Below, in pieces: positions 1 to 5,371 of a stretch of DNA of 5,479 nt. The translations under genes were made by a program, and so were the position numbers. The DNA is taken from positions 1-5,479 of the forward strand of contig JAAZIY010000116.1 in assembly GCA_012800625.1 (NCBI GenBank). Reading direction: 5' to 3'. The DNA is from Lentisphaerota bacterium. GTDB taxonomy: Bacteria; Verrucomicrobiota; Lentisphaeria; Oligosphaerales; Oligosphaeraceae. The first letter of the stretch is position 1. Each line of letters opens with the position of its first letter. The notes below the pieces were generated by a model. The model searched no databases. It had not been told where the DNA came from and was given only the letters and a program-made list of their open reading frames with translations.

Positions 1-51
1 CCGGCGCCTCGTAGAGGCGCTACGATTCCCCCCTTTTTGGACGCGGTCTAT
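1..51 (+). repeat. Shortened copy of the composite palindromic element
   Basis: The stretch begins CCGGCGCC, forms a hairpin at 4-20 (7-bp stem, GTA loop at 11-13) and ends with the tail CTTTTTGGACGCGGTCTAT at 33-51. It matches 1786-1850 in order and orientation but lacks the AACGG...CGTT segment. Anything to the left is outside the window. There is no hairpin plus T-run in the right orientation to call a terminator for pmbA. Confidence 0.75.
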
Positions 52-146
52 CTTAGTGTGCCTTGGTGTGTCTTCGTGTCCTCCCCCTTGGTGTGTCTTC
101 GTGTCTCAAAGACTTTTTGGACGCGGTGTGTCTTAGTGTCCAAAAA
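33..146. repeat. Nested direct and inverted repeats downstream of pmbA
   Basis: Three repeat relations are seen. Positions 33-60 and 113-140 match at 25 of 28 bases with an offset of exactly 80. CCTTGGTGTGTCTTCGTGTC occurs exactly at 61-80 and 86-105. TTTTTGGAC (114-122) is inverted at 138-146 (GTCCAAAAA) and could form an AT-rich stem just past the pmbA stop. Read on the minus strand, the array is made of GACACGAAG / ACACACCAAGG units like those near 1500 and 5270. Confidence 0.8.
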
Positions 147-148
147 AA

Positions 149-1465
149 CTATCTGCTCTTGCTAGCTATGTTCATATTTGGGAAAAGCAGGTGCGGCATT
201 TGCGAATTTGGCTCCAGGTCTGCGCTTATCTGCAGGTCTCCGGCAAAGAGTTCGAAGATATTTCCTGCGATCATGGCATTTTTAATGCGTCCTTGTATTT
301 CGCCATTACGCACCAGGTAAGCCACAGCCAGGTTGCAGGAAAAATCGCCGTTGGCCAGGTTGCTCTGGCCGAAGCCCAGCAATGACTGTATGTATACCGC
401 TTCTGTGCAATTGGCCAGCATTTCCCGGGAATGGATTTTTCCGGGTCGCAGGCGCACATTGTATGGGGCACAGCTTCTGTGGCCGCTGGGTTTTTGTCCG
501 GCCAGCTGCGCCGTGTCGTAATCATACATGAACATGCGCACCACGCCGTCTTCGATAAGCAAGGCGGGTCTGGTTGGCAGGCCGACGCTGTCAAAGCTGC
601 TCGAACCCGGGGCATAGTCTATATGCGGCTCGTCCCTGACTTGCAAGGCCGCATTGAAAACCTTTTTGCCCAGCCTCTCTTTCAGCGGCGACACCCCTTT
701 GTAAACATTGCGCCCGTTCAAAGCGCCAATCAAAGGCGATAGAAACTGCATGGTCAGAGAGGGCGAAAGTACTACCGGCAGGGTGCCCCCGCCAAACTCG
801 ACCAGGCGCCTGCCATTATGGTAGTCCTCAGATAGCTTGCCGCCCAGATAGGATAGATCATAAAGCGAATTTACCTTGCCCCAGGAACGACCGCGACCAG
901 CAAAAAGCATGTCCTCACCGCTGAGCTTGCTGAAGCCGGCACCCAATGACCATTGGCTGTAATTGTATTTTTTTAAGAATCCGCCGCTATGCGCAAAGAC
1001 GCTTTGGCTCTGGCTGCGTTTTGCTCCGGCGTCAATGTCCATCTCGGCATCAAGCTCTTTCAAGCCAGATACCAGAGTGGTGCAGTCCTGGACTAGCTTT
1101 TCCCTAGTCAGCTGGCTGACACTGCTGCTATTTTGTTTCAGACGCACGTATTTGCCTGGTTCCGGATAGCTTTGAAAATTCGCCTTGGCTCCATTGTCAG
1201 CCAACAGTAGGGCGCGCTCCAGCATCTTGTCTAGCTCGCTGAATATATTGCCGCTGGCCGAACCGCGTTTACCATTGCGGATCACCTCTATTTTATAGCG
1301 CAGAGACTCGCTGGTCCCGGTGTGTTTCAACCGTCCGGCGGCAAAACCGCAGGCATAGGCCTCCTCGTAGTTGGCTGCAATAGCAGCGCCGCTGGCACCG
1401 CGCTTCAGGGCCAAAGCCAAACAAGATTCTATCTGATTGATCTGCTTCTGCTTGAAAAAAGACAT
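149..1465 (-). CDS. pmbA: PmbA/TldE, non-catalytic partner subunit of the TldD/PmbA protease
   Basis: This 438-residue cytoplasmic protein belongs to the TldD/PmbA (modulator of DNA gyrase, U62) family; E. coli PmbA is of similar length (about 450). The family hallmarks run along the C-terminal half: the LPVVLSPS...LSPLIGALNGRNVYKG block (about 229-257), FDSVGLPTRPALLIEDGVV (291-309), QSNLANGDFSCNLA (367-380), NGEI (387-390) and IAGNIFEL (399-406). There is no HExxxH motif, which separates PmbA/TldE from TldD. In the family, PmbA pairs with TldD to form the peptide chamber, and TldD supplies the zinc site. The start is the ATG at 1465: AGGAG lies 6 nt upstream of it, whereas the in-frame TTG at 1468 is only 3 nt from that site. 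The usual D-E pair of the FD(D/S)EG motif reads S-V here, so the glutamate is lost. The gene ends with TAG at 149-151. tldD lies upstream across a repeat-filled gap. Family assignment is firm; the substrate is unknown. Confidence 0.93.
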   Translation of the reverse strand: MSFFKQKQINQIESCLALALKRGASGAAIAANYEEAYACGFAAGRLKHTGTSESLRYKIEVIRNGKRGSASGNIFSELDKMLERALLLADNGAKANFQSYPEPGKYVRLKQNSSSVSQLTREKLVQDCTTLVSGLKELDAEMDIDAGAKRSQSQSVFAHSGGFLKKYNYSQWSLGAGFSKLSGEDMLFAGRGRSWGKVNSLYDLSYLGGKLSEDYHNGRRLVEFGGGTLPVVLSPSLTMQFLSPLIGALNGRNVYKGVSPLKERLGKKVFNAALQVRDEPHIDYAPGSSSFDSVGLPTRPALLIEDGVVRMFMYDYDTAQLAGQKPSGHRSCAPYNVRLRPGKIHSREMLANCTEAVYIQSLLGFGQSNLANGDFSCNLAVAYLVRNGEIQGRIKNAMIAGNIFELFAGDLQISADLEPNSQMPHLLFPNMNIASKSR

Positions 1466-1471
1466 CAAATA

Positions 1472-1476
1472 CTCCT
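1472..1476 (-). promoter_or_regulatory. Ribosome binding site of pmbA (decides start)
   Basis: AGGAG on the minus strand sits 6 nt before the ATG at 1465-1463. It favours that ATG over the overlapping TTG at 1468-1466, which would be only 3 nt away. Confidence 0.8.
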
Positions 1477-1493
1477 AAAAACAGACTCCTGCC

Positions 1494-1543
1494 TTTGGAC
1501 ACTAAGACACACGAAAGGGGGAGGACACGAAGGGACACGAAGG
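1494..1543 (+). repeat. CACGAAG-type short-period array upstream of pmbA
   Basis: The run starts TTTGGACACTAAGACACAC, passes through a purine stretch (about GAAAGGGGGAGG) and ends in two 10-bp units GGACACGAAG at 1523-1542. The first 19 bases are the exact inverse of 126-144 on the other side of pmbA. The purine stretch plus units also align with 5250-5275 and, inverted, with 71-105. Confidence 0.8.
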
Positions 1544-1575
1544 GCTTATGCAGCGCCTGCGGCGCCGCATAAGCC
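1543..1575. repeat. Long triloop hairpin in the tldD-pmbA gap
   Basis: The left arm GGCTTATGC (1543-1551) pairs with GCATAAGCC (1567-1575). After an A/C mismatch, GCGCC (1553-1557) pairs with GGCGC (1561-1565) around a 3-nt TGC loop. It is not followed closely by a T-run on either strand in a way that makes a terminator for a visible gene. It would form in a tldD-pmbA read-through transcript. Confidence 0.75.
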
Positions 1576-1580
1576 GCTTG

Positions 1581-1690
1581 CCCGTTTTGGTTTTTTGGGA
1601 AAAGGGAGTCAGACAAAACAAAAAAATTCGATGAAATAGCATGAAAAACGCAAATTTTCAGCTAAAATTTCAATTTTTTCTTGGGAATCA
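1581..1690. other. AT-rich spacer upstream of pmbA
   Basis: This AT-rich stretch holds a 7-bp inverted repeat AAATTTT/AAAATTT (1652-1658 and 1664-1670) and a TTGAAA box on the minus strand at 1673-1668, but no -10 box at proper spacing that I would defend. It is the most likely place for a pmbA promoter if the gene has its own. No coding potential is seen. Confidence 0.4.
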
Positions 1691-1698
1691 GTCTCCTG

Positions 1699-1850
1699 GT
1701 GCCCCGAAGGGGCAACCTAATACAGCCCAGGGTAAGCGAGGCTCCGTAGGAGCCCTCGCTTACCCTGGGTAAAGGCCCCCTGAATCCGGCGCCCTGTAGG
1801 GGCGCCACTAACGGCTCTTCGGCGTTATGACCTTTTTGGACGTGGTCTAT
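1699..1850 (+). repeat. Composite palindromic element, most complete copy
   Basis: The element comprises four hairpins and a tail. Hairpin 1 (1700-1714) is a 6-bp stem with a GAA loop. Hairpin 2 (1726-1769) has a 20-bp stem with one bulged base (C1754) and a GTA loop at 1746-1748. Hairpin 3 (1788-1806) is a 7-bp stem plus one T-G pair with a GTA loop at 1796-1798. Hairpin 4 (1810-1826) is weak, AACG paired with CGTT. The tail CTTTTTGGACGTGGTCTAT occupies 1832-1850. Inverted (5372-5479) and shortened (1-51) copies share the order. No open reading frame in it looks real. Confidence 0.88.
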
Positions 1851-1871
1851 GGCACACGAAGGCACACGAAG
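1851..1871 (+). repeat. Two-unit GGCACACGAA tandem repeat
   Basis: GGCACACGAA occurs twice in tandem (1851-1870) directly after the composite element's tail and 12 nt before the tldD stop codon. It has the same 10-bp period as the arrays at 1523-1542 and 5271-5310. Confidence 0.8.
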
Positions 1872-1882
1872 TTTATTGGGCT

Positions 1883-3247
1883 TTATCCGCCGATAAGCAC
1901 ATCTTGGATGCGCAGATGCGGTCCGCCGAAGGTTACCGGCAAAGGCGACTGCCCGCCTTTGCCACAGCCGCCGCCGCGATTAATGATGCTCAGGTCATTG
2001 GCGATGCCGTCTATATTGTTCAAGGTCTCGAAGACATTGCCGCTCATCACCACGTCTCTGAGCAGTTCGGCGATCTCGCCATTGCGTATGCGGAAGGCGT
2101 GTGCCGCCGAGAAAGTGAACATTTCCATCATTGTTTGTCCGCCGTACAATCCGCAGGCATACACGCCGTCTTCGACTCCGGCAAAGAGTTCTTCCTTGCT
2201 AAGCTTGCCTGGTTTGATGTATGTGTTAGTCATGCGCACTATTGGGCTGTGTCCGGCTCCTATGCTACGGGCATTGCCGCTGGGTCTGGCTTTCATCTTG
2301 CCAGCTGTTTCCAAAGAATGCAGATGCCCGGCCAGTTCGCCCTCGCGTATAAGCTCAGTGCACTGCGTCGGCGTGCCCTCGTCGTCCACTGGCTGACTGC
2401 CCAGCATTCCGGGCATATTGCCGTCATCAACCACGTTAAGCTCTTTTACGCCTACCTTGCGCCCTAAACGCATCAGCTTGCGCATAGGCTCATTCTCGAA
2501 AAGAAAGTCGGCCTCGCTCAGATGGCCAAAAGCCTCGTGTATGAATACACCGGCAAAATCCGGCCTGAGGATAACTGTATGCCGCCCGGCTTCACATTTT
2601 GGCGCTTTGAGCAGATCGCTGGCACGTTGTGAGATTTCAGCCGCAGCTGTTTCCCGGTTTAAGACCACACTGTAGTCGTCCTGCGAAGAAAAACTCTCCG
2701 AACTGCGCTGCACCTGCTCACCTTTGCGAGCGATGGCGCTCATAGCCAAAATAACCTGGGGCAGCTCTTTGTAGTGGTAAACGCCGCGCGTCGAGGCAAA
2801 ATAAACCTGGCGAAAACGCTCGGTGTAATTTACCAGGCTGGACTCGATATCATGGTTGGCGCCAAGTATCTGCTCGTTGTAGGACTTGATCAGAGCCAGC
2901 TTGTCACTATAGGAGACCCCGCGGAAATCATTGATGAAGGCCGCCTTGGAGACAACATCGGGCAGTGCCTCATAGTCGGCAAGCAGAGTTTTTTCCTTGC
3001 CAACCAAGGCGGCGTCCGCACAGGCCTCCAGTACCTTCTGGCGCAGATTGTCCAGACTGACAAACTCGCAGATGCCCCAGCCGCCTTTCACACAGGCGCG
3101 CACTATGCCGCCGCCGCGACGGCTGCTGCCGGCAGTCTCAAGCTCAGCACCGCGATAGCTTAGCTCAGTGCCATCAAAATACTCATAGCGGATTTCGACA
3201 TAGTCCGCCGGACAAGATGATAAAGCCGTAAAAAAAAGGTCTTTCAT
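1883..3247 (-). CDS. tldD: TldD, catalytic zinc metalloprotease subunit
   Basis: This 454-residue cytoplasmic protein is the TldD member of the TldD/PmbA protease (E. coli TldD is about 480). The zinc motif HExxxH is seen as HEAFGH at 237-242 (H237, E238, H242). The third family ligand is the C-terminal cysteine, here C428 in GGGCGKGGQ, followed by the typical tail PHLRIQDVLIGG. Other family blocks are VDDEGTPTQ (287-295), GNARS.GAGHSPIVRMTNTYIKPG (325-347) and GEIAELL.D..MSGNVFETL (390-409). In E. coli, TldD/TldE cleaves unfolded peptides, matures microcin B17 and degrades CcdA. The start at 3247 has no nearby Shine-Dalgarno site, and an in-frame TGA 18 nt upstream excludes a longer form. 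The gene ends with TAA at 1883-1885. It lies 64 nt after the TIM-barrel gene and upstream of its partner pmbA, consistent with joint expression. The physiological substrate is not evident. Confidence 0.96.
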   Translation of the reverse strand: MKDLFFTALSSCPADYVEIRYEYFDGTELSYRGAELETAGSSRRGGGIVRACVKGGWGICEFVSLDNLRQKVLEACADAALVGKEKTLLADYEALPDVVSKAAFINDFRGVSYSDKLALIKSYNEQILGANHDIESSLVNYTERFRQVYFASTRGVYHYKELPQVILAMSAIARKGEQVQRSSESFSSQDDYSVVLNRETAAAEISQRASDLLKAPKCEAGRHTVILRPDFAGVFIHEAFGHLSEADFLFENEPMRKLMRLGRKVGVKELNVVDDGNMPGMLGSQPVDDEGTPTQCTELIREGELAGHLHSLETAGKMKARPSGNARSIGAGHSPIVRMTNTYIKPGKLSKEELFAGVEDGVYACGLYGGQTMMEMFTFSAAHAFRIRNGEIAELLRDVVMSGNVFETLNNIDGIANDLSIINRGGGCGKGGQSPLPVTFGGPHLRIQDVLIGG

Positions 3248-3311
3248 AAGAGTAGCAAGTCTTCAGTTTTCACTGTTCCTGTGTTCAAAGCTCCGGTTTT
3301 CCTTGCCGCCG

Positions 3312-4085
3312 CTAAAGTGTCTCGATGAACTTGAGTCCTTCGAGTACTTCTTCCTCGCTGCATTTTTGTTCAAGCAGCTTGATGACGTCCAAGGCCTTGA
3401 TTTTGCGGTGAAAGTCCCTAGGCAGGTCGCCTTTACCCGGAACCAGGTGCATATCATGATAGAGAGCCTCCTGGTTTTTCAGTCTCGAGTCCGACCAATG
3501 TATGCGGCCTATTAGTTCAGGCTGCGCCAGGTAGTCATAGAGACGGGTGATTCTCTCCTCATAGCTGTCAAAAATGGCCACCGAGGTGGAGGCGTGGCTG
3601 CTGTCCAGGGTGAGCATCACATTGTCGCGAGCCACATCCTTATGTATTTGCAGCCAGGTTTTTGCCGTGCAGCCGAAGATGGCGCGTCTTTCCGGCCTGG
3701 GCATAAGCTGATTTTCTATGCACAAGATGATTTTTTGGCGGGCGGCATAATCGGCAAAGCTCTGCAGTGCGCTTATCATTCTGTCATAGCTGCCCACGAT
3801 CTCATCCTGTTCGCGTTCTATGCCTATGGTATGCATCACCATGCGGTCTACCGGATAGCGCAGGGCCTCGTCAAAGGCGGACTCGAGCTTGGCCAGGGAC
3901 TGCTGCCGCAGCTCGTCGTCCAAAGCCGCCAGGTTCATGCCGGCGTAAGGCAGATGCACTCCGTAGGTGAAAGGAATATATTGCGGCCAATTCGGCAGTA
4001 TGTCGTAGCGCGTGATATGGGTTTCAACCCCAAGGCCATGAGCCTGGTAAAACTCCGGACTATGCAGGGGACGGGTTAAAATCAT
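3312..4085 (-). CDS. TIM-barrel sugar isomerase/epimerase-like metalloenzyme (xylose isomerase-like superfamily)
   Basis: This 257-residue protein looks like a single-domain TIM barrel of the sugar phosphate isomerase/epimerase, xylose isomerase-like and endonuclease IV superfamily (AP_endonuc_2 type). Barrel-strand motifs appear in the expected order: GVHLPYAG (H44), RMVMHTIG (H85), IILCIENQ (E124), VMLTLDSSHA (D161, H164), GRIHWSDSR (H196, D199) and HLVPGKGDLP (H213, D220). These E, D and H residues normally bind one to three divalent metals. The start chosen is the ATG at 4085, because AAGGA lies 8 nt upstream. The in-frame TTG at 4103, which would overlap the preceding stop by 4 nt, has no such site. 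The gene begins 14 nt after the stop of the PHP gene, and its ribosome binding site lies within that gap, so co-translation is likely. Substrate and exact reaction cannot be read from the sequence; endonuclease activity is less likely than sugar isomerisation given the short length. Confidence 0.87.
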   Translation of the reverse strand: MILTRPLHSPEFYQAHGLGVETHITRYDILPNWPQYIPFTYGVHLPYAGMNLAALDDELRQQSLAKLESAFDEALRYPVDRMVMHTIGIEREQDEIVGSYDRMISALQSFADYAARQKIILCIENQLMPRPERRAIFGCTAKTWLQIHKDVARDNVMLTLDSSHASTSVAIFDSYEERITRLYDYLAQPELIGRIHWSDSRLKNQEALYHDMHLVPGKGDLPRDFHRKIKALDVIKLLEQKCSEEEVLEGLKFIETL

Positions 4086-4093
4086 GAAGGGTA

Positions 4094-4098
4094 TCCTT
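4094..4098 (-). promoter_or_regulatory. Ribosome binding site of the TIM-barrel gene (decides start)
   Basis: AAGGA on the minus strand begins 1 nt after the TGA stop of the upstream PHP gene and lies 8 nt before the ATG at 4085-4083. It supports that ATG rather than the TTG at 4103-4101. Confidence 0.75.
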
Positions 4099-4099
4099 G

Positions 4100-5143
4100 T
4101 CAAAGAAACAGTGGATTAAGCAGGAAGACCGGCTGATATTCGCCCTCGCTGTAGGGGCGTTGGGAAGGCTGGCCGGCACCGCGCACACGGAAATAACTGC
4201 CCGCCGGAAAATCGCCGCGGAAAGAAAAATCCCCGATAACATCGTAGAATGAGGCGCATATGCGCCCCTCGCTGATTATGTCTATCTGCTGCATTGGCTT
4301 CAAAGCCTTGAAACTTAGCGACAGCTGACAGCGCTTGCCGCAGGGCGAGGCCCTGAGCGCAAAGGCCGGATTCTCTATGCAGTGTCCGCACATGCAGAAA
4401 AAGCGCCCTTTTCTATAGGCGTTTAGGATATCAACATAGTTGTTTTGCTTGACCAGCAGTACATCCTGCACGAATTCACCCGGGTAGTAATCATGGCCCC
4501 CCTTGCTGAAATGCTGGTGGAAATCCGAGCCGCAGCGCGCATACAGCCGATGTCCGGCGCAGAGCAGGCGGTCCCATTCCGTATTTACTCCCCAGGTTTG
4601 CTCTGCGCGGCGCTCGCCCCGGTCCAGACAGGCGATTACCTTGAAGACCCCGTTGGCTTCAGCCAGCGGCAGCAGCGAGTCCAGGGGTACATCCGGCGCA
4701 TTCGGGTGGTTGAAGACCATGAAAACCCGGTTGCGCCCCCAGTTTTTTTCAACAAAGCGCAGTGCTTCCAGCGCCTTTTCTATTCCCACATTGCCTTGCT
4801 TGCGGTCAAACCGCCGTATCAGCTCCTGCTGCAACTCCAATTCGCGGTTATCCGGCGTGGTGATGAACATACAATGCCGCGGCACCGGAAATTCCTGCTC
4901 GGCAGTATGGAAGATAGGCATATCAGGATAAAGCTGGCGGGCGCGTAAAATATCGCCATGCTGACCCGCACCCCAGTTGTCCTCATATACGGCGTGACCG
5001 GAAATCCCGATGAAATCGCACCATTGCCGGGAGGCCTTCACCAGGTCTAAAACCGAGACCTGCCCGTCAGAGCAGTGTTCCGAATGAGAATGCAGGTCAC
5101 CGACTGTCCAACGATATCCTTTGCTGAAGGCAAAACGCGGCAA
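4100..5143 (-). CDS. PHP-fold metallohydrolase, CehA/McbA-like
   Basis: This 347-residue protein (numbered from the TTG at 5143) has the PHP polymerase-histidinol phosphatase fold. Metal-site motifs in order are GDLHSHSEHCSDG (D17, H18, H20, D26), IGISGH (H50), HTAEQEFPVPRH (E82 or E84, H90), FNHPN (H146) and GSDFH (D207, H209). After the barrel comes a beta-rich tail (about 270-347) ending in LLNPLFL. This arrangement resembles CehA/McbA-type PHP proteins, which hydrolyse ester or phosphoester bonds. Two oddities stand out: the usual T-D-H motif reads S-G-H, and a cysteine cluster CMCGHC (250-255) with CGKRC (268-272) lies at the barrel-tail junction. The TTG start has GAGG 7 nt upstream. 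A longer reading from an ATG at 5389 would translate the upstream CACGAAG array and the palindrome tail, so I reject it. The gene appears to lead the operon. Fold is firm; substrate is unknown. Confidence 0.86.
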   Translation of the reverse strand: MPRFAFSKGYRWTVGDLHSHSEHCSDGQVSVLDLVKASRQWCDFIGISGHAVYEDNWGAGQHGDILRARQLYPDMPIFHTAEQEFPVPRHCMFITTPDNRELELQQELIRRFDRKQGNVGIEKALEALRFVEKNWGRNRVFMVFNHPNAPDVPLDSLLPLAEANGVFKVIACLDRGERRAEQTWGVNTEWDRLLCAGHRLYARCGSDFHQHFSKGGHDYYPGEFVQDVLLVKQNNYVDILNAYRKGRFFCMCGHCIENPAFALRASPCGKRCQLSLSFKALKPMQQIDIISEGRICASFYDVIGDFSFRGDFPAGSYFRVRGAGQPSQRPYSEGEYQPVFLLNPLFL

Positions 5144-5150
5144 GAAATCA

Positions 5151-5154
5151 CCTC
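5151..5154 (-). promoter_or_regulatory. Ribosome binding site of the PHP gene (supports a TTG start)
   Basis: GAGG on the minus strand, followed by 7 nt and then TTG at 5143-5141. The only other in-frame candidates upstream are a GTG at 5197 and an ATG at 5311, and neither has a comparable site. Confidence 0.7.
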
Positions 5155-5178
5155 GTGACTGAAATTGAGTATCCTGTA

Positions 5179-5207
5179 AATATAAAACCTCTTTCACAAC
5201 TTGTGCA
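5179..5207 (-). promoter_or_regulatory. Candidate sigma70-type promoter for the operon
   Basis: On the minus strand a TGCACA box (5207-5202, 4 of 6 matches to TTGACA) is followed by a 17-nt spacer and TATATT (5184-5179, 5 of 6 matches to TATAAT). Transcription would start near 5172, about 30 nt before the TTG start codon, leaving room for the ribosome binding site. The organism's sigma factor consensus is unknown, so this is tentative. Confidence 0.35.
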
Positions 5208-5249
5208 CAGATACAGCATCTTTTGCCGGTAAACAGCTGAACCCCGAAA

Positions 5250-5316
5250 ACACAAGAAGGGGGGAGGGCACGAAGATATACGAAGATACACGAAGATACA
5301 CGAAGATACATGAAGG
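5250..5316 (+). repeat. Ten-bp-period CGAAGATACA tandem array upstream of the PHP gene
   Basis: Four consecutive 10-bp units (CGAAGATATA, then CGAAGATACA three times) fill 5271-5310, followed by a decayed TGAAGG. They are preceded by a purine stretch (AAGAAGGGGGGAGGG) resembling the one at 1511-1525. The array lies upstream of the candidate promoter, so it is probably not transcribed with the PHP gene. Confidence 0.85.
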
Positions 5317-5371
5317 AACTATGAAAATTTAAATTGTTAAAGTTGAGTTGTTTCTGGGCAGTATGTAGACC
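5317..5371. other. AT-rich spacer with no recognisable gene
   Basis: A short AT-rich link between the tandem array and the inverted composite element. I see no RNA gene, credible reading frame or clear promoter in it. Confidence 0.4.

Noticed and set aside
114..146. Intrinsic terminator just after pmbA
   Set aside because: The inverted repeat is AT-rich with a long loop, and no U-run follows it in the minus-strand transcript.
1543..1596. Rho-independent terminator on the plus strand (hairpin 1543-1575 then T-rich 1585-1596)
   Set aside because: The T-rich run starts about 9 nt after the stem and is broken by GG, and there is no plus-strand gene to terminate.
1723..1806. Riboswitch or tRNA-like structure
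   Set aside because: The hairpins are simple palindromes that recur in both orientations; no known riboswitch core or cloverleaf with anticodon arm is seen.
1662..1865. Minus-strand open frame of 67 codons across the composite element
   Set aside because: It is wholly made of the palindromic repeat translated by chance; no ribosome binding site and no protein-like conservation pattern.
1827..2467. Plus-strand frames opposite tldD (1827-2396 and 1904-2467)
   Set aside because: They are antisense shadows of tldD; the tldD frame carries clear family motifs.
3594..4079. Plus-strand frame of 161 codons opposite the TIM-barrel gene
   Set aside because: Antisense shadow; no recognisable domain, while the minus frame has ordered metal-site motifs.
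4086..4103. TTG start at 4103 for the TIM-barrel gene, giving a 4-nt overlap with the PHP gene
   Set aside because: There is no ribosome binding site for it; AAGGA at 4098-4094 is correctly spaced for the ATG at 4085.
4445..4948. Plus-strand frames of 167 and 142 codons opposite the PHP gene
   Set aside because: Antisense shadows of a gene with clear PHP motifs.
5250..5316. CRISPR array
   Set aside because: The units are 10 bp and contiguous, with no unique spacers; this is a short tandem repeat.
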